Source of the DNA: Osedax frankpressi
Taxonomy: Eukaryota; Annelida; Polychaeta; Sabellida; Siboglinidae
Length of the DNA: 64,000 nt
NCBI GenBank assembly: GCA_964035775.1
Contig: OZ038317.1
Span: 12,125,674 to 12,189,673, forward strand
Direction: 5' to 3'
Position 1 is the first letter of the stretch, and every line of letters begins with the position of its first letter. The notes under the pieces were generated by a model that was given only the letters and a program-made list of their open reading frames with translations, searched no databases and was not told where the DNA came from. This document shows, one piece after another, positions 50,321 through 63,818 of this stretch. The position numbers were made by a program, and so were the translations under genes.

Positions 50321-53300
50321 TAATTTATCTTAAGCCATAAGTGGTTCGAATCTTGTAACAGACTAACAAATTAGCTTTAAAATAATATATAGAAATGGTG
50401 AATTAATTCACTATTTCTCAAAACAAGAATATCTTAACAAAAAGCGGCTACGAATGGATTCTGGGCTATCTGTTCATAGTTGTAAATATCCTGCTATGGA
50501 ATATATACAATACAATATAATTACTATTATGAATCAGTTAAATAGCAACTTAATTATAATAATGTTTCTTCATCAACAATTAAAAGGCCATAGTTATAAT
50601 TAATGCAATCTAGATAATATTCAATATTAGTTTATGTTTATATATTTTTAGAATATATACATATCACTAAATTAATCACTAAATCATGAATATTTAACCA
50701 ATGTTTCGGAGTGTTATTTTCTATCTTTTGCATTTGGGAGTCATCTGAATATAAATCAATTTTCAATCAATTTTTTGCTTTGAATACAATTTCAAATATA
50801 TTATAATGTTAATTTATGTTTATATTTATAGTATGTGAATATTTCCTAATTTAATTAAAATGTAATATATATAATAGTTTTTGACTAAATTGTAGAAAAT
50901 ATTAGCCTGGTAAAATGGAATTTCTATATACAATAAACATATTTTATGTATGTAATTATATTACATTAAAACAGTACATGTAATGTTTTATACTTAAAAA
51001 CAAATAATATGTTTTCATGAATTAATAGTTACTTTGTTTACAATTATTATTGTAATTGTTATATTTTAAGTAGTTATTTAGTAATAGCTTTTATAATATC
51101 ATCAATAAATATATAGAAATATTTCCATGTGATTCAATGGTTTAATTTATTCTTGTATTTAGTTGTAAGTAGGTAATATAAAAAGTTAATGATAATAACC
51201 AATGCTAATAATGAATATCATAACCAGTGTTTTCATGTGTATATATATTTCGAGTGTATAACTATAATAAATGTATTTGTTATATATAACACTCTCTTCA
51301 TTAAATTTATTCTTGAGAAAATAAGAAATATATTAATATAATAAATTAAAAAAATATAATATTAATATTGCCATCAAATTTTTTTTATTTATAAAAAATT
51401 TCAAATTTGCTAAATATTGTATATCAATTTTTATTTTTAAATGCATGTTCAAGTTTATAATTATTATGTTATCAAGATATCTTGTCCAATAAAGTGTTTG
51501 TTGTAATATAGTTTTTATGAAATCATATTTTATAAGTTCATTTATAATTACCCAATTGTAGTAGTTTAGTTTATATTGTATGTAATATACATTAAGTTAT
51601 TATTAAAATATTCTAAGTTCGATATATATTTCAAGATATTAATATATATGGATTATCATCTATATTTAGTATATCATGTTATATATAATTTGGATAGTAT
51701 TTATATTCAATTTAAAATTAATTTCGAAATGTTCAAATTTATATCTAAAGAATCAGTCCAAAGGAAAAAAATGATGATAGCCATGTTTTAATCTGCTCCA
51801 AATCGACTTCAGAAAATCAATCTTCATTAATAATTTTCTCATACAAATTAAAAAATATTTAATGGTTGTCAAAAAATCTTCGTAAATTATCAGTATAGAA
51901 ACAAAGATATAAAATAAATATTATTTTAAACTTTATAATTTAAATGAATATATTTTATAACACGTGGTAGCATATTTTATAACTAGCAGGAAAAAACCCA
52001 AAGAAAATAGTTTATAAATAGATATATTGAATTCACATATATATAAAACATGGAATTAATATTTAAAAAATTTATGAATTAATGAAATTAATAAAATATC
52101 AGAAGAAATAATACCGATATTTGAATATATAATCAATTAGATTTATAGCCAGTGATAATATCTAACCAAATAATACAATGTACTTTTCTGAACGGTGTAC
52201 CAACTTTCTGGAAAAGAATCGTCAATTCCTATGCCTTGTTGATATAACTTAAGGGTTATAAATATAAAATACTGACATCCATACTTCCCGGAATATATCT
52301 CTGAAGTTCGAGTACAAATCTGTTTATCAAGATAATAAGAAAAATAAATATACTTTATGGTTAATGATATTAGAATGATAGCTCCAATTATCAATATCTA
52401 GATTTACAGTTTCGATTTTAAAACAATTAATTAGCTACAAACTACTACTGGGAAAAGTGTGTTCCAGCTATTCACAGCTCGGTTTGAGATAAAGCTCAAT
52501 TTATTAAATATATATGTAAATTTTCTGACAAATTAATAGTAATTTGATAATCTAAATTTTAAAATTATAATCAGGGATAATATATAGAGATAATAAAAGT
52601 CCAACGATTATATAGTCCACATGTGAATGTAAATTGAACACAATTTGGTCACATTTACCGATAAAGGTAAATTCCATATAATGGAATAGAGTGGACATTA
52701 TATATGCTGTGAGAATTTCAAGATGTTACAATGGAATATGATGAGAATTACTCGATACATATTATTTATAAAAAGTTTTAAATCACTTAAAGTGACACTG
52801 AAATCTTTAATACATTATATTACATGATTGTATGCATATATCTTTAAGTATCATTAATATTTAACAGGCATAAGTTTCTAGCTATCTGTATTCAATGTGA
52901 CAACTATAACATTTCATCGTCTATTCTTTTCTATGACTGTTGTAATTTGAGAGTTTATGTTAATTTCGCATTATCTGCAAATGATTAGGAGTTGTTGGAG
53001 GTTAGAAAGACAGAGTCAAAGTTTAGAGAACATTGATGCTGATATAAATAACAAACAATAAGTTTACACCTTCAATCATATTACAGTGAATCTTGTATTC
53101 AATTTTTTGTAATAATTTTGCATATTATTTCTTTCGTATGTTTAAATATATTAAACAAGATGTGAATTAGTAATTTGAATAGAATGAAATATGATAGTAA
53201 ATAAATTGTAATTAGAATTCAGTATGTTCTAGTTTATTTTGAATATTAACAAAAATTGAATTTTATAGCAAATTTTATTAAAAATAATTTTCTTATAATT

Positions 53301-55056
53301 AAAATATATTCCATCCTTATTAATTATTTATATAATTAATATTTATGTAAATTATTTACTAATTAGTCATTTTTAATTGAATAATATAATTCATAATTTT
53401 TAAAAATCTATATTATATATTATTGTATTAGCACTGGGTTAAATTCAACTGCAACCTGAGTAACAAGTGACACCTGCATTTTTAAACTAAAATACAACTA
53501 TTTGAATCTGATGATTTTGTGATTCGGCAAACTTTGATAATTTGGCATATATTAACATCTATATTAAAATCTTATAATTCTTTTTTATCAAATATAGCCT
53601 TAAAAATATTATTTATTCACTAACCATAGAATAAAACGAAAATTACATAAAAAACAGTTATATTGTTTATTAATATAGTGTAATCGTGTTAGGGTAAAAA
53701 AGGTCTATTGTCACTAGAACCCAGTGGTTATAATCAATCTAGTGTTATTACTCATAAGTATAATAGTATTATGTAGTAATATTCTTAGTAATATATATAT
53801 ATATTATAGTAATTTAATTAAGATATTTGGTAACAAAAATATATTCGTCAATACCAGAATATCTGGACATATTATATTATATTAATTTACCTGTAATTTA
53901 CGCATAAAAAATAATATAATATATTTAGTATAATATTATATATTTAAAAACAATGTATTCTTGGATATTAGTTAAAATTGGTCGAATAATTTAAAACTGT
54001 TAAAAAAAATAGATAAATATATTATTTAAGTACCTTATTAAAATATTAATACTTTTAAATTATTTATTATTATAATAAAAAATGTTAAGTTAATATATAA
54101 ATGACCCTAATTGATAATTGTTGCTTAAATATATAATTGTTACAATTCGTAATCTAATTTATAATTGAGATTTTGGCTACATTTTGTTATTTCGATATTC
54201 AAAATATAAATAGTTTTATCCTATTTTGTACATAATTAAAAATTTTGAAGAATACTCAAAAATAACCTATTGTAAAGAATTTCGTATTTAATTTGCAATA
54301 TCGCTGACCCTTAACTCGAAACAATTGTATCTATAATAGATAATATTATTATTCAAATATATTGATAAAAATATCCAAATATTATTGTATATCAATGTAT
54401 TGATATCTATATTCCATTTCTATAATAAGAAAGAAATTCAGTCACGTTTTCTAGTAGTCAATACTTCTAGTTCTTTAAATTATTTTATTAAAAATATTAC
54501 TAAGATGTAATTATTCATAACCATCTCTTACATGTAAGATAATTTAAATTGGTTTTCTTTTTAACATCTTCTAATCTATGTTATATGCAATAAAAGACAT
54601 TGAATAACTAGTATGAATTCATGCCGAGAAATACTCATCATAACTTATTGTAACGACTAATTAAACTTGATTTTGTTTAGAAATTTCTTGTACAATACTA
54701 ATGTACTTTCTATGTGTGCCTTAAAATGAATTTTGGAAATCAGTTTGAAATTAGAAATCAGTATAATTTAGCTTTCCAATTTGCTGTTTTGGGAAGAAAA
54801 TATGCCATGAATACATCAATGCCCAAGTATATATTTGTTAAATCAGTAGCAATATAAGAGTATTTTTATAATTTAGTTTAATTCTCAATATAATAATATT
54901 TATTTATATAAATGGATATTTAACCATTATATTGTATTCATAGTGAATACTTTATTTATGATTTATATATGTACTATTTATATATAGTATAGATTCAAAT
55001 GTATTATGTTAGATGTCATCTTAACTTACATTACGCCAAACTCAACTTGTACGGTG

Positions 55057-55326
55057 TTTCAGCAACTTTTCATCGGAGTCACTGAAACTTTTCACCTATC
55101 TGTATATACCGGTGGTTCAATTGAGGATGAAGTAATTGGTGTTGTAAATAAAATTTAGTAATTTTAGAAGTTTCTTGTCATAGTGACTTATTGAAACATA
55201 TATCATTACCATTTAAAATATGCAGATTACAAATGTATATTATATATTCAAGGAATATATATTTCTAAAACTGAATTTATGTTTCAAGTTAATCACATAA
55301 ACACTATCAGTGAAAAGTTGCTGAAT
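55057..55326. repeat. possible foldback/MITE-like element
   Basis: Inverted 15-bp termini TTCAGCAACTTTTCA and TGAAAAGTTGCTGAA lie about 255 bp apart. A further gtcactgaaacttttcac copy lies just inside the left end. There is no transposase and no convincing target-site duplication. Confidence 0.4.
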
Positions 55327-58300
55327 CGACTGAGTTATTAAAGGCTTATTGACATGTCATAATATTCTAGATCATTTGATTATCTGTACATTTATAACTT
55401 AATAATGGAATAACACAAATAATGTAATTAATAAATTGAAATGCATACAAATTATTAATTTAACACATATAATTTAACTATATAATTGTTATATATAAAT
55501 ATGAATAACTATATTAGTAGGCATTGGATAGAGAGGCTGTGAACTGTGCTGATTTGTTTACAAATAATGTAATGAATAAGTAAACATTTGTCATGTCTGT
55601 AATTATAATATGGTTGATTTAAATTTTATATATATTGAATTTATCCCCTTAACTTTTATTTGTTGCATATAGATATGTCTAAATATATACCATAAAGATA
55701 GTATGACAAATTTTGAATTAAACATTTATGTCATAATAAATAAATAAAATTTAAAAAATGTTTATGATTAAAAAATATGTTCATATCATCTTTATTTAAT
55801 ATATTTCGAAATATCTGATTACAATATAATTATACTGTTTATGATTGTCTATCATATTTATTAAATTAATTATTGTAATTAGTTATTTTGCTAAAGTATA
55901 GAATACAATATGTATGGTATATATTGTTTTTTATAAAGATAATAAGTTATATAATATGTGTACTCAATACATCATTATCACATGCATGATATATCCTATT
56001 ATTTATTTCACGTGACTATGTTAATCAACTAACAATAGTATTGAATAATGCAGTTAATAGATTACTAATCCATGATGAGTGTATATATTTTCTAGATAAC
56101 TATATCAAGCAGTGGGTATTGAATATAATTCAGATGTCTACTATTTATACTACTATAATGCCTCATGATCATAATCAATTTATATTATATACCATACTAT
56201 ACTAATAAACAGTTGTCAATTATATCATTTGTGTAGTTTGTTACAAATGAGTGATGAATAAGACATGCTTTCAGAAATATATTATAATAAAGATTAAATG
56301 CTCCTGATAAATATAATATATATATATACATTATATAGTTGTTGTATTAATTTAATTATTTGTACTGTGAATATGATATCTATTTTTCTTTTCCAATATG
56401 AGTCTATTGAGCAAAAGTCTAGACTGTTAGACTGTCTGACAGAATATATATTTTAAAGAAAGTGTTGGTTTTAAATTCTCATATTATTCTTGAAAATATT
56501 TGGAACTTTGCCATGCTGATAATTCATCTATATTGTTTTAATAATTTATCATTACTCATATTTCATCTTCTTTTGAATTATTTCATATATATATATGTAT
56601 TATTATAACAGATTCTAATAGAATGTGCATATACTAGTAGGAATATATAATTCTAACAGTTATATATACTATATATAATAATTAATATCAATTTAATATA
56701 TCAATAAATACAAAGTGTACATTTATAATATCAATGCATTAAAATCAAGGCTTCAAAATTACTAAACATCAAGTAGATGTATTTGCAATCACTGTTTCGA
56801 GATAGTTGAATTATTAATGCTTATAATAAATTAATTATAAATAAATATATACTGAATATTATTTATGTATAGAATACCTCGATCAAGTGATCAAATCTTC
56901 AAGTGTTATTTTATTCTGAGCTGGTAGTTTAAATTATCTCATTAGTTTCCTGTTTTCAGATTATGGATATCCATAATTTGTATATATTGCATTTACATAA
57001 CATATATATATTTAATACACTGGGAAGATTATTTAAATGTATTGTAAAATACATAACAAATATACTTCACTAATAGTTTTGAATATGAAATGTGAATTTG
57101 AATGTCTGTTTAATAGTTATTTCTAAATTGTCATTTAATATAATATACATATTAACTTATACATTTAAATGAAAACTCAATAAATTAACCTCATAAAGGT
57201 ATCAAGAGAATAAATTATATACAAATTCAATTTAAAATAATTAATATATATTAATCACTTATTATTTTACTTTCTAGATCAATAATTGCTATTTATATAT
57301 TCGAAATATAGTATCTTTAAGTGTATTATTTTATATTACAATCTCACATAATATTACAAAGATATATATCATCTATTTTCATGATGATTACATATAGTAG
57401 ATAGATTTAATCACATCTTTAAGTTATAGTTGTGAGCTCCACATGGCGGGTGTATTTTATATAATTTAATTAAAGAGTTTTTATTCTATATATATTGGAA
57501 GATTAAATTTAAAAGTTTCTTTCATTTTAGATAATAATAATATTCCTACATAGCATGAATAGCTGTATTAGAAGTATCTAATAAGTTAATTGAGTTTACT
57601 TAATTAAGGAAATGATTAAAGAGATGATTGATGATATATTATCAAGATATATAAAATAGAAATATAGATATGAATATGTATTAATGGTCTAAATGTGGTC
57701 ATATTTCTAGTGTTATAGATCTAGACTATATATTTATTTTAGTACATATTAGAATATCATCATTATATAAACTATAGCATCTATAATCTAAGATAATCTA
57801 GAGCGAAAATATATCATATATGTATAGATTTATAATAAAACTTGAAATTATTATATTTAATTATTCCTCAAATTTATTAATAAATTTAATATATAAAATA
57901 TATGTAAAATTTTATTGCAATATCAGTAATAATGTTATTAAAATGTAAATTACTTATTTGGTAATTCGTTTATAAGAAATATGGTTATAAGATGTATGGT
58001 TATAATTTGTTTGTGCTCAATAAATATATATATTATAATTGATTAAAAAGTTATATATTATATTATAAATTTATATGGAATTCAAACATCTATAATATTG
58101 CAATTCTATAGTAATTATAAATTTAACTTGAATTAATGAACTTTCAGTTTTAACATTAAATTACCTATATAAGGTGTATTGTTTTATAACTAGCATTAGT
58201 TTATATACTAAATTGTTTACAAATCAATTCCAATTAGCTTTAAATTCTAATATTTTATGATATAATTACATATATGTTATCTTAATTAAATAAATATAGT

Positions 58301-58354
58301 TTAGTTATAAATTATAGTAAGTAAATTTCTGATAAATATTTTTATAATAAACAG

Positions 58355-61300
58355 ATGTCAGTAATTATTCGTCTTCAAAATTTGGCTTTGACTGCTGGAT
58401 CTTCTGATATTCGAAAATTCTTCGGTAATCTACAAATACCTGGTGGCGGTGTACACATTATCGGAGGCAAATATGGTGATGCTTTTGTGGCTTTTGTTAG
58501 TGAAACCGAAGGTCGTCTTGCCTTGAAACTTAGTGGAAGGCAACTCTGCAATGAGGTTGTCTACCTATATCCTAGCAATGTCGAAGAAATGAATGCTGTA
58601 ATAGATGGTAAAGATGTAAAACCAACTGCGATTAATGTTGTTGATGACTCACCAAATCCTTTATCTAATCCATTAATTGGAAATACATATTTTAGTTTAC
58701 CTACTGCAGTTACTCCAGCAACTGCTTATAATCCTGATCCATCGTATAAGAATTCTAAAGGGTATAATTATAGTTATTCTACAAGTACTCCAGAAGAAGT
58801 TGATAGATTGAAAAGAACTGTAGACAATGTCTTGAAAGCCGAATCACAGAATCTGATTAATAACATTATTGATAACAAAATAATGGCTTGTTCCACAAAG
58901 AAAGCACGCCTTGATCCACGCATTAGAGTGAAAGAACCTCCAACTGAATATAATTTATCAACATCAAAAATAAGCCTTGCCGATGAGAGTTTAAGTTTAT
59001 TAAATGGAATTATTAACAATGTAAAAAAATTACCACCTGGTTTAAATAATACTTCCCTTAATAAAATACCCGCAAATATGCCTGTTCTATCAAAACCTAT
59101 TCATGCTTTTATTAAAACCGAAACTATAAATTCAACCATTCCAGTAAATATACCTAATACAATCAATCAACCCATTAAAAAAGAAAGGATAGCTGTTCAA
59201 TCGAAAAATATAAATGAAGGAAAAGTTTTGTTAGGTGATAGACCAGTTCCCACTTTTCATGTTCATAGCGAACATTTTTTAAATTCGAGACCAATGAATG
59301 GAGAAGGAGATTTCGTTCCAAACATGGATTATCAAGATAATTTTAATGAAGAAAATATGAGAGGTCGAGGAGGTTTTAGGGGCAGAGGAACTTTAAGAGG
59401 AGGATTTGATGGAGTAAATGAAAATGGTGAATTTGGTCAAATGGGTAGAGGTGGATTTGAAATGGGTAGAGGTAAAATAATGTTCAATGGACCTAGAGGT
59501 GGATTTGATGGTTCAAGAGGACGAGGTGGATTCGATAATCCAAGAGGAAGAGGGAGATACGATAGTCAAAGAGGAAGAGGTGGATTCGATGGCCCCAGAG
59601 GGAGAGGTGGATTTGATAGCCTAAGGGGAAGGGGAGGATTTGATAACCCGAGAGGTAGGGGCTGTTTTGATGGCCCCAGAGGGAGAGGTGGATTTGATCA
59701 TATTAGAGGAGAATTTGATAAACAAGATATTAAGGATGAATTTGGTATTCAAAAAGATAGTGGTAAAGGTGAATTTGGCAGTCAAAATGATAGTGGGAAA
59801 GGCAAATTTAGTAACAATAGAGGAAATGATGAATCTGAAGTAAATAAAGATTCTGAATTTGATGAATCTCAAGATAGAAATATTTGCGAAGGTAGGGGTG
59901 GCTTTGATAGTACTAGGGGACGAGGAGGTCAAAGAGGAAGAGGTGGATTTGATAGTCAAATAGGTAGGGGTGGATGTGATGGGCCAAGAGGTAGAGGTGG
60001 ATTTGATGGTCCATTGGGTAGAGGCGGATATGATGGTCCAAGAGGAAGAGGTGGGTTTGATAGTCCAAGAGGTAGAGGTGGATTTGATGGTCCACTGGGT
60101 AGAGGCGGATATGATGGTCCAAGAGGAAGGGGTGGGTTTGATAGTTCAAGAGGTAGGGGTGGATTTGATGGTCCAAGAGGAAGAGGTGGGTTTGATAGTC
60201 CAAGAGGTAGGGGTGGATTTGATGGTCCAAGAGGAAGAGGTGGATTTGATGGTCCGAGAGGAAGAGGTGGATTTGATGGTCCGAGAGGAAGAGGTGGATT
60301 TGATAGTCCAAGAGGAAGATTAGATGGACCCATGGGAAGAGGTGGATTTGATAACATAAGAGGTAGAAATTTGAATGTAGGAAAAAGTGGATTTGACGTA
60401 TCGAGAGGTAGAGATGATATTGACGATTCGGTGGATATGTGTGGATTTGAAGGTGTAATGGATAGAGGAGAATTTGATATACCTAATAATATTGATCGGA
60501 AACGCAAATCTGAGGAACCAGATAATACAGATGCAATACAACAGGAAGCTAAAAAAATAATGCTTGACGAAGAGATCATGCGCGCAATGAAGGAATGTAA
60601 AGATGAAGTGGAAAAAGAACAAAAATCAACTTGTATTCACATGTATAATTTACCTAAATTTGTGAAATCTAAAGATATTAAAATATTTCTTGGTGAAGAT
60701 TGTGAAATTTCTGAAGATGGAGTTACACGATTAAAAATAATAACTAATTCACATAGCAGGAGATCCAGTGATGCTTACATATTTTTTAAATGCATTGAAT
60801 TAACTAAAAAAGCATTATCTTTTAATAAAAAAAATATGTCGGGTAACACAATCTATGTTCGATTATGTTCACAATCAGAATTTGAAAAAGCTGTTAGTAC
60901 CGAAATGAGAGAAAAACGTAAATCACTTGAAACAGATCAAGATTCTTCAAGAAATTCTTTAGATAGAAGTAGGCAAAGACATAAAGATTGCGCAAAAAAA
61001 CAAGAGTGGCGGTCTGAAAAGCATGATAAATATATTTATATACGTGGATTACCCGTAGAGACAACACTTTCTTCAGTTAAATCTTTCTTGGGTGACGCTA
61101 AAATAATAGAAAGTGCAACTTCTGTCTATGAATCCAGAGAAAAATTAGTGTCGTGTGTTACTGAAATGTGCAGTAAAAGAGATTTGAATATGGCGATGAG
61201 ATTACATAAAACTCTCTTTAAAACCTCTGAATGTGTCTCCGTATATACAATATCCGATGAAGAATATGAAACAAAAAGAAAATATATGAAAGGTTAAGTT

Positions 61301-62121
61301 CATATATATTCTATTAATTAGAAAATTAATATAGTATTTTAATACATTTTATCATTTATAGGAAAAGAAATTTTAGAAAGGGAATTATTTTATATAAGGC
61401 TTTCAAATTTAAATAATAATTCTGGTAAAGATGAAATAAAAGAATTTTTAGATAGGGAAGTCAGAGTTTCACTCAATAATATAAATATAGGTGATAAGGA
61501 AAAAAGAGATGGTTTTGCCTATGTTGTATTGGAAACTAAAGAAGAAGCTGATAAAATCACAACATTTAATGGTTCCATTGACTTTATTTAGTAATTTTCT
61601 AATTCGTCATCACGATTATTTTATAAGATGTTATTTTAAATAATTATTTAATGATATACAAGTAATAAAACATTAATACCTATATAGGTGAATTTTTGGG
61701 TGGACAACTTGTGGACATTGAAATTGTGGAGTTTACAGAAATGCAAAACTATTTTGATAATGTAGCTAAAAATACCGGTTAGATTATTTTCTTTCATTAA
61801 TTATCATTTTCATTAATTTATCAAATAGATATGATTAAATATTAAAAACCATATACTACCATATGTTGAGCAGCAAAGAAATGTGAGAATTTACGCATGA
61901 TGATCAAGAATGTTGCTTATGAATGCACTCGCGATGAGCTTCAGGAGTTGTTTAAAGATTATAATCCGGTAGAGAACAGTGTATACATCGTAAAGAATCC
62001 ACGGACTGGAGAGCCTACCGGTGAAGTTACCATCGATTTTCAGAATATGAATGCAAAGAGATCGGCCCAAATCAGAATGCATAATGTAATATTCAAGGGA
62101 AGAAATTTTATTATCACTTGA
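58355..62121 (+). CDS. RBM12/RBM12B-type RNA-binding protein, five RRMs with long RGG/FD repeat
   Basis: Coding exons 58355-61292, 61362-61571, 61688-61777 and 61874-62121 join in phase to about 1161 aa. RRM1 (residues 3-78) has VIIRLQNLALTAGSSDIRKF and GGVHIIGG, diagnostic of the RBM12 family. Residues about 334-700 are an RGG-rich domain built on GRGGFDGPR. RRM2 (about 758-845, CIHMYNLPKF), RRM3 (about 891-965, YIYIRGLPVETTLSSV), RRM4 (exons 2-3, LFYIRLSNL) and RRM5 (exon 4, LRMMIKNVAYECTRDEL, then TGEVTIDFQN) complete the five-RRM layout. The acceptor aataaacag lies directly before the ATG, so 5' UTR exons are upstream. AATAAA at 62418-62423 may end the transcript. The family is nuclear and binds RNA; its precise role is poorly known. 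It starts divergently from meckelin, as human RBM12B does from TMEM67. The single gene here may be the ancestor-type equivalent of both vertebrate paralogues. Confidence 0.95.
59357..60375 (+). repeat. in-frame coding minisatellite (GRGGFDGPR, 27 bp) in the RBM12-type gene
   Basis: About 30 copies of a 27-bp unit encoding GRGGFD(G/S/N)PR, in two blocks split by an acidic, Lys-rich spacer (about 59710-59885, with FDKQDIKDEFG and KGEFG(S)Q repeats). Within the second block, three-unit sets (GFDSPRGRGGFDGPLGRGGYDG) recur as higher-order repeats. The peptide is an RGG/FG-like low-complexity region likely to bind RNA and phase-separate. Confidence 0.92.
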
Positions 62122-62751
62122 GGTTATTTATTATATTATAACATTTAATTAGTATTATATTTAATTAGAAATTAATTAAAATAATTAGAAATTAATTATA
62201 ATAATTAGTATTATAATATTTATAATACAATCACTTTTTCTCTTCACTTTTAGGTATTTGCAAGGATCATGATTACATCATTACTATGTATTGAATATTA
62301 GTATAAACGATCTTTTGAACTTAATCAGTCTAGTAAATGACATATGAATTTTATACCACGTCAGATTTTAATTACTGTATTATATGTACATATGTATCAT
62401 AAATTATAATTTATAATAATAAATTAATTTTTTAACATTTATTTCATTCATATACACCGGATATTTATTCGGTATACAAAAATAAATATAGGTGTATAAA
62501 AACATGAAGACTGTAATAAGAATATTAATAAATGGTACATTATCAAAATGTATACAAATTAAAAGTATATATATTAGAATATATATTAGAAATTGTCATA
62601 TAAAAATATGAAATATATTTAGTAAATTCATTTAAGCCGGATATGTTTTTTGATTTGTTTCTGTGGATTCTGTAAATATAATATAATATATATAATTCAT
62701 ATAGTATTCATAAAGTTATATATGTTTAGTGGTTTTTAGTAGTAGTGGTTT
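62122..62751. other. 3' flanks of convergent RBM12-type and right-edge genes
   Basis: AT-rich. An acceptor-like tcttcacttttag at about 62250 suggests a possible 3' UTR intron. AATAAA occurs on the plus strand at 62418-62423, and on the minus strand as tttatt at about 62463-62468. Confidence 0.5.
62418..62423 (+). terminator. candidate polyadenylation signal of the RBM12-type gene
   Basis: AATAAA about 300 nt after the TGA stop. In such AT-rich DNA it could be chance. Confidence 0.4.
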
Positions 62752-63818
62752 TTAACCATAGTAGTTTAGGGAATTTCCATCCAATGTTAAATCATCTAAA
62801 TCACTAAAACTTTCTCTTCTTCTAAGTGGGGGAGTCGTATCAACTGATCCTATGAAACAAGAAAAGATTTATTAAGACAACAAATAGTTGTAACAATAGG
62901 TGGTGGCCATGGAGTACAATAGATCTAATTACGAACAACGATGTTATCAAACCTGGATACTTTTTATAGTCGACATGTATGGTTAAATTACTAATACTGT
63001 GAGGTGGTGGATCTGTAAGAATGGTGTTCTATCAGAAATTATAATAAAAAATTAAGAAAATATATGATATCACAAGAATATACTAAAATATAGACACAAT
63101 GAATAATAGACAATAAAATAACAACAATCATCTACAAATGTTTACAAAAGATGAAATACCTTCAGATTTATTAGTTTTATTCGATGGTTCATTGTTTAAT
63201 CTGGCATTTAAGGCTATATTATTGCTCTGTAAAAAATTATGACAAATGTTTTAAATAGATATTCATTATATTAAATATATAATGTATATAAATGTATTAA
63301 TTATATTAATGAAAATATTTAATGTAAACATACATAATACATATAGACTATACAAATTTAGTAAATGTTAAAATGACTAACTGTTATTTGTTTATTATAA
63401 TCTTGGAGTTTAGGATTGGTTGGCCTGAAATAAATCAAAAATTCATATTATAAAGAGTATACTCTTTACTTATGCATACCAACATGGCAGTGTTATACTA
63501 CATTTATACTACAATTATGGATAATAGTTATATATAAAAATTAATAATAATGTACAAAATTTATAATAAACTATATTCATCACTTAAAATTATTCAATAC
63601 TTGTTTAAAGTTTAATAATAGATACATTTTTAAATTATCAGTCACCTGTTAATATAACATATATAAATTATTGATAATTTAATTTTGTGTACTTTTTGTT
63701 GAAACATTGATTCACGTTATGGTTTCAGACGCATATAGTAATAGAACTAATAGAACCTTCCTATGTAAGGCGATGTATTCAATTCATACTCAGAAGTCTG
63801 GGGTGTTATTCGATTGCA
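62752..63818 (-). CDS. 3' end of an unidentified multi-exon gene, running past the right edge
   Basis: Five exons join in phase on the minus strand: 63818-63757, 63424-63382, 63226-63160, 63012-62953 and 62849-62752 (stop TAA at 62754-62752). They give about 109 residues: CNRITPQTSEYELNTSPYIG, then RPTNPKLQDYNKQIT, SNNIALNARLNNEPSN, then a Pro/His stretch, HVDYKKYPG, and an ending with PPLRRRESFSDLDDLTLDG. All junctions are GT-AG with good acceptors, and the small exons are phase-consistent, so the gene is real. The part seen is polar and low in structure, probably a C-terminal tail with phosphorylatable Ser/Thr. I do not recognise the family. In the human order the gene convergent with RBM12B is CIBAR1 (FAM92A); its conserved BAR domain would lie upstream, outside the window, so this identity is untested. 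Confidence 0.8.

Larger units (their letters stand above)
48768..58354. other. long AT-rich stretch, probable RBM12 5' UTR intron
   Basis: No exon, RNA gene or clear mobile element. It contains a perfect hairpin at about 50278-50320 and a pair of 15-bp inverted repeats at 55057-55326. Otherwise it is featureless. Confidence 0.5.

Noticed and set aside
50290-50360. ggttcgaatc, resembling a tRNA B box
   Set aside because: No A box, acceptor stem or anticodon arm can be folded around it.
59621-60622. Pro/Leu- and His/Gln-rich minus-strand frames and a plus +1 frame over the RBM12 repeat
   Set aside because: Shadows of the coding minisatellite; the RRM-containing frame is the real one.
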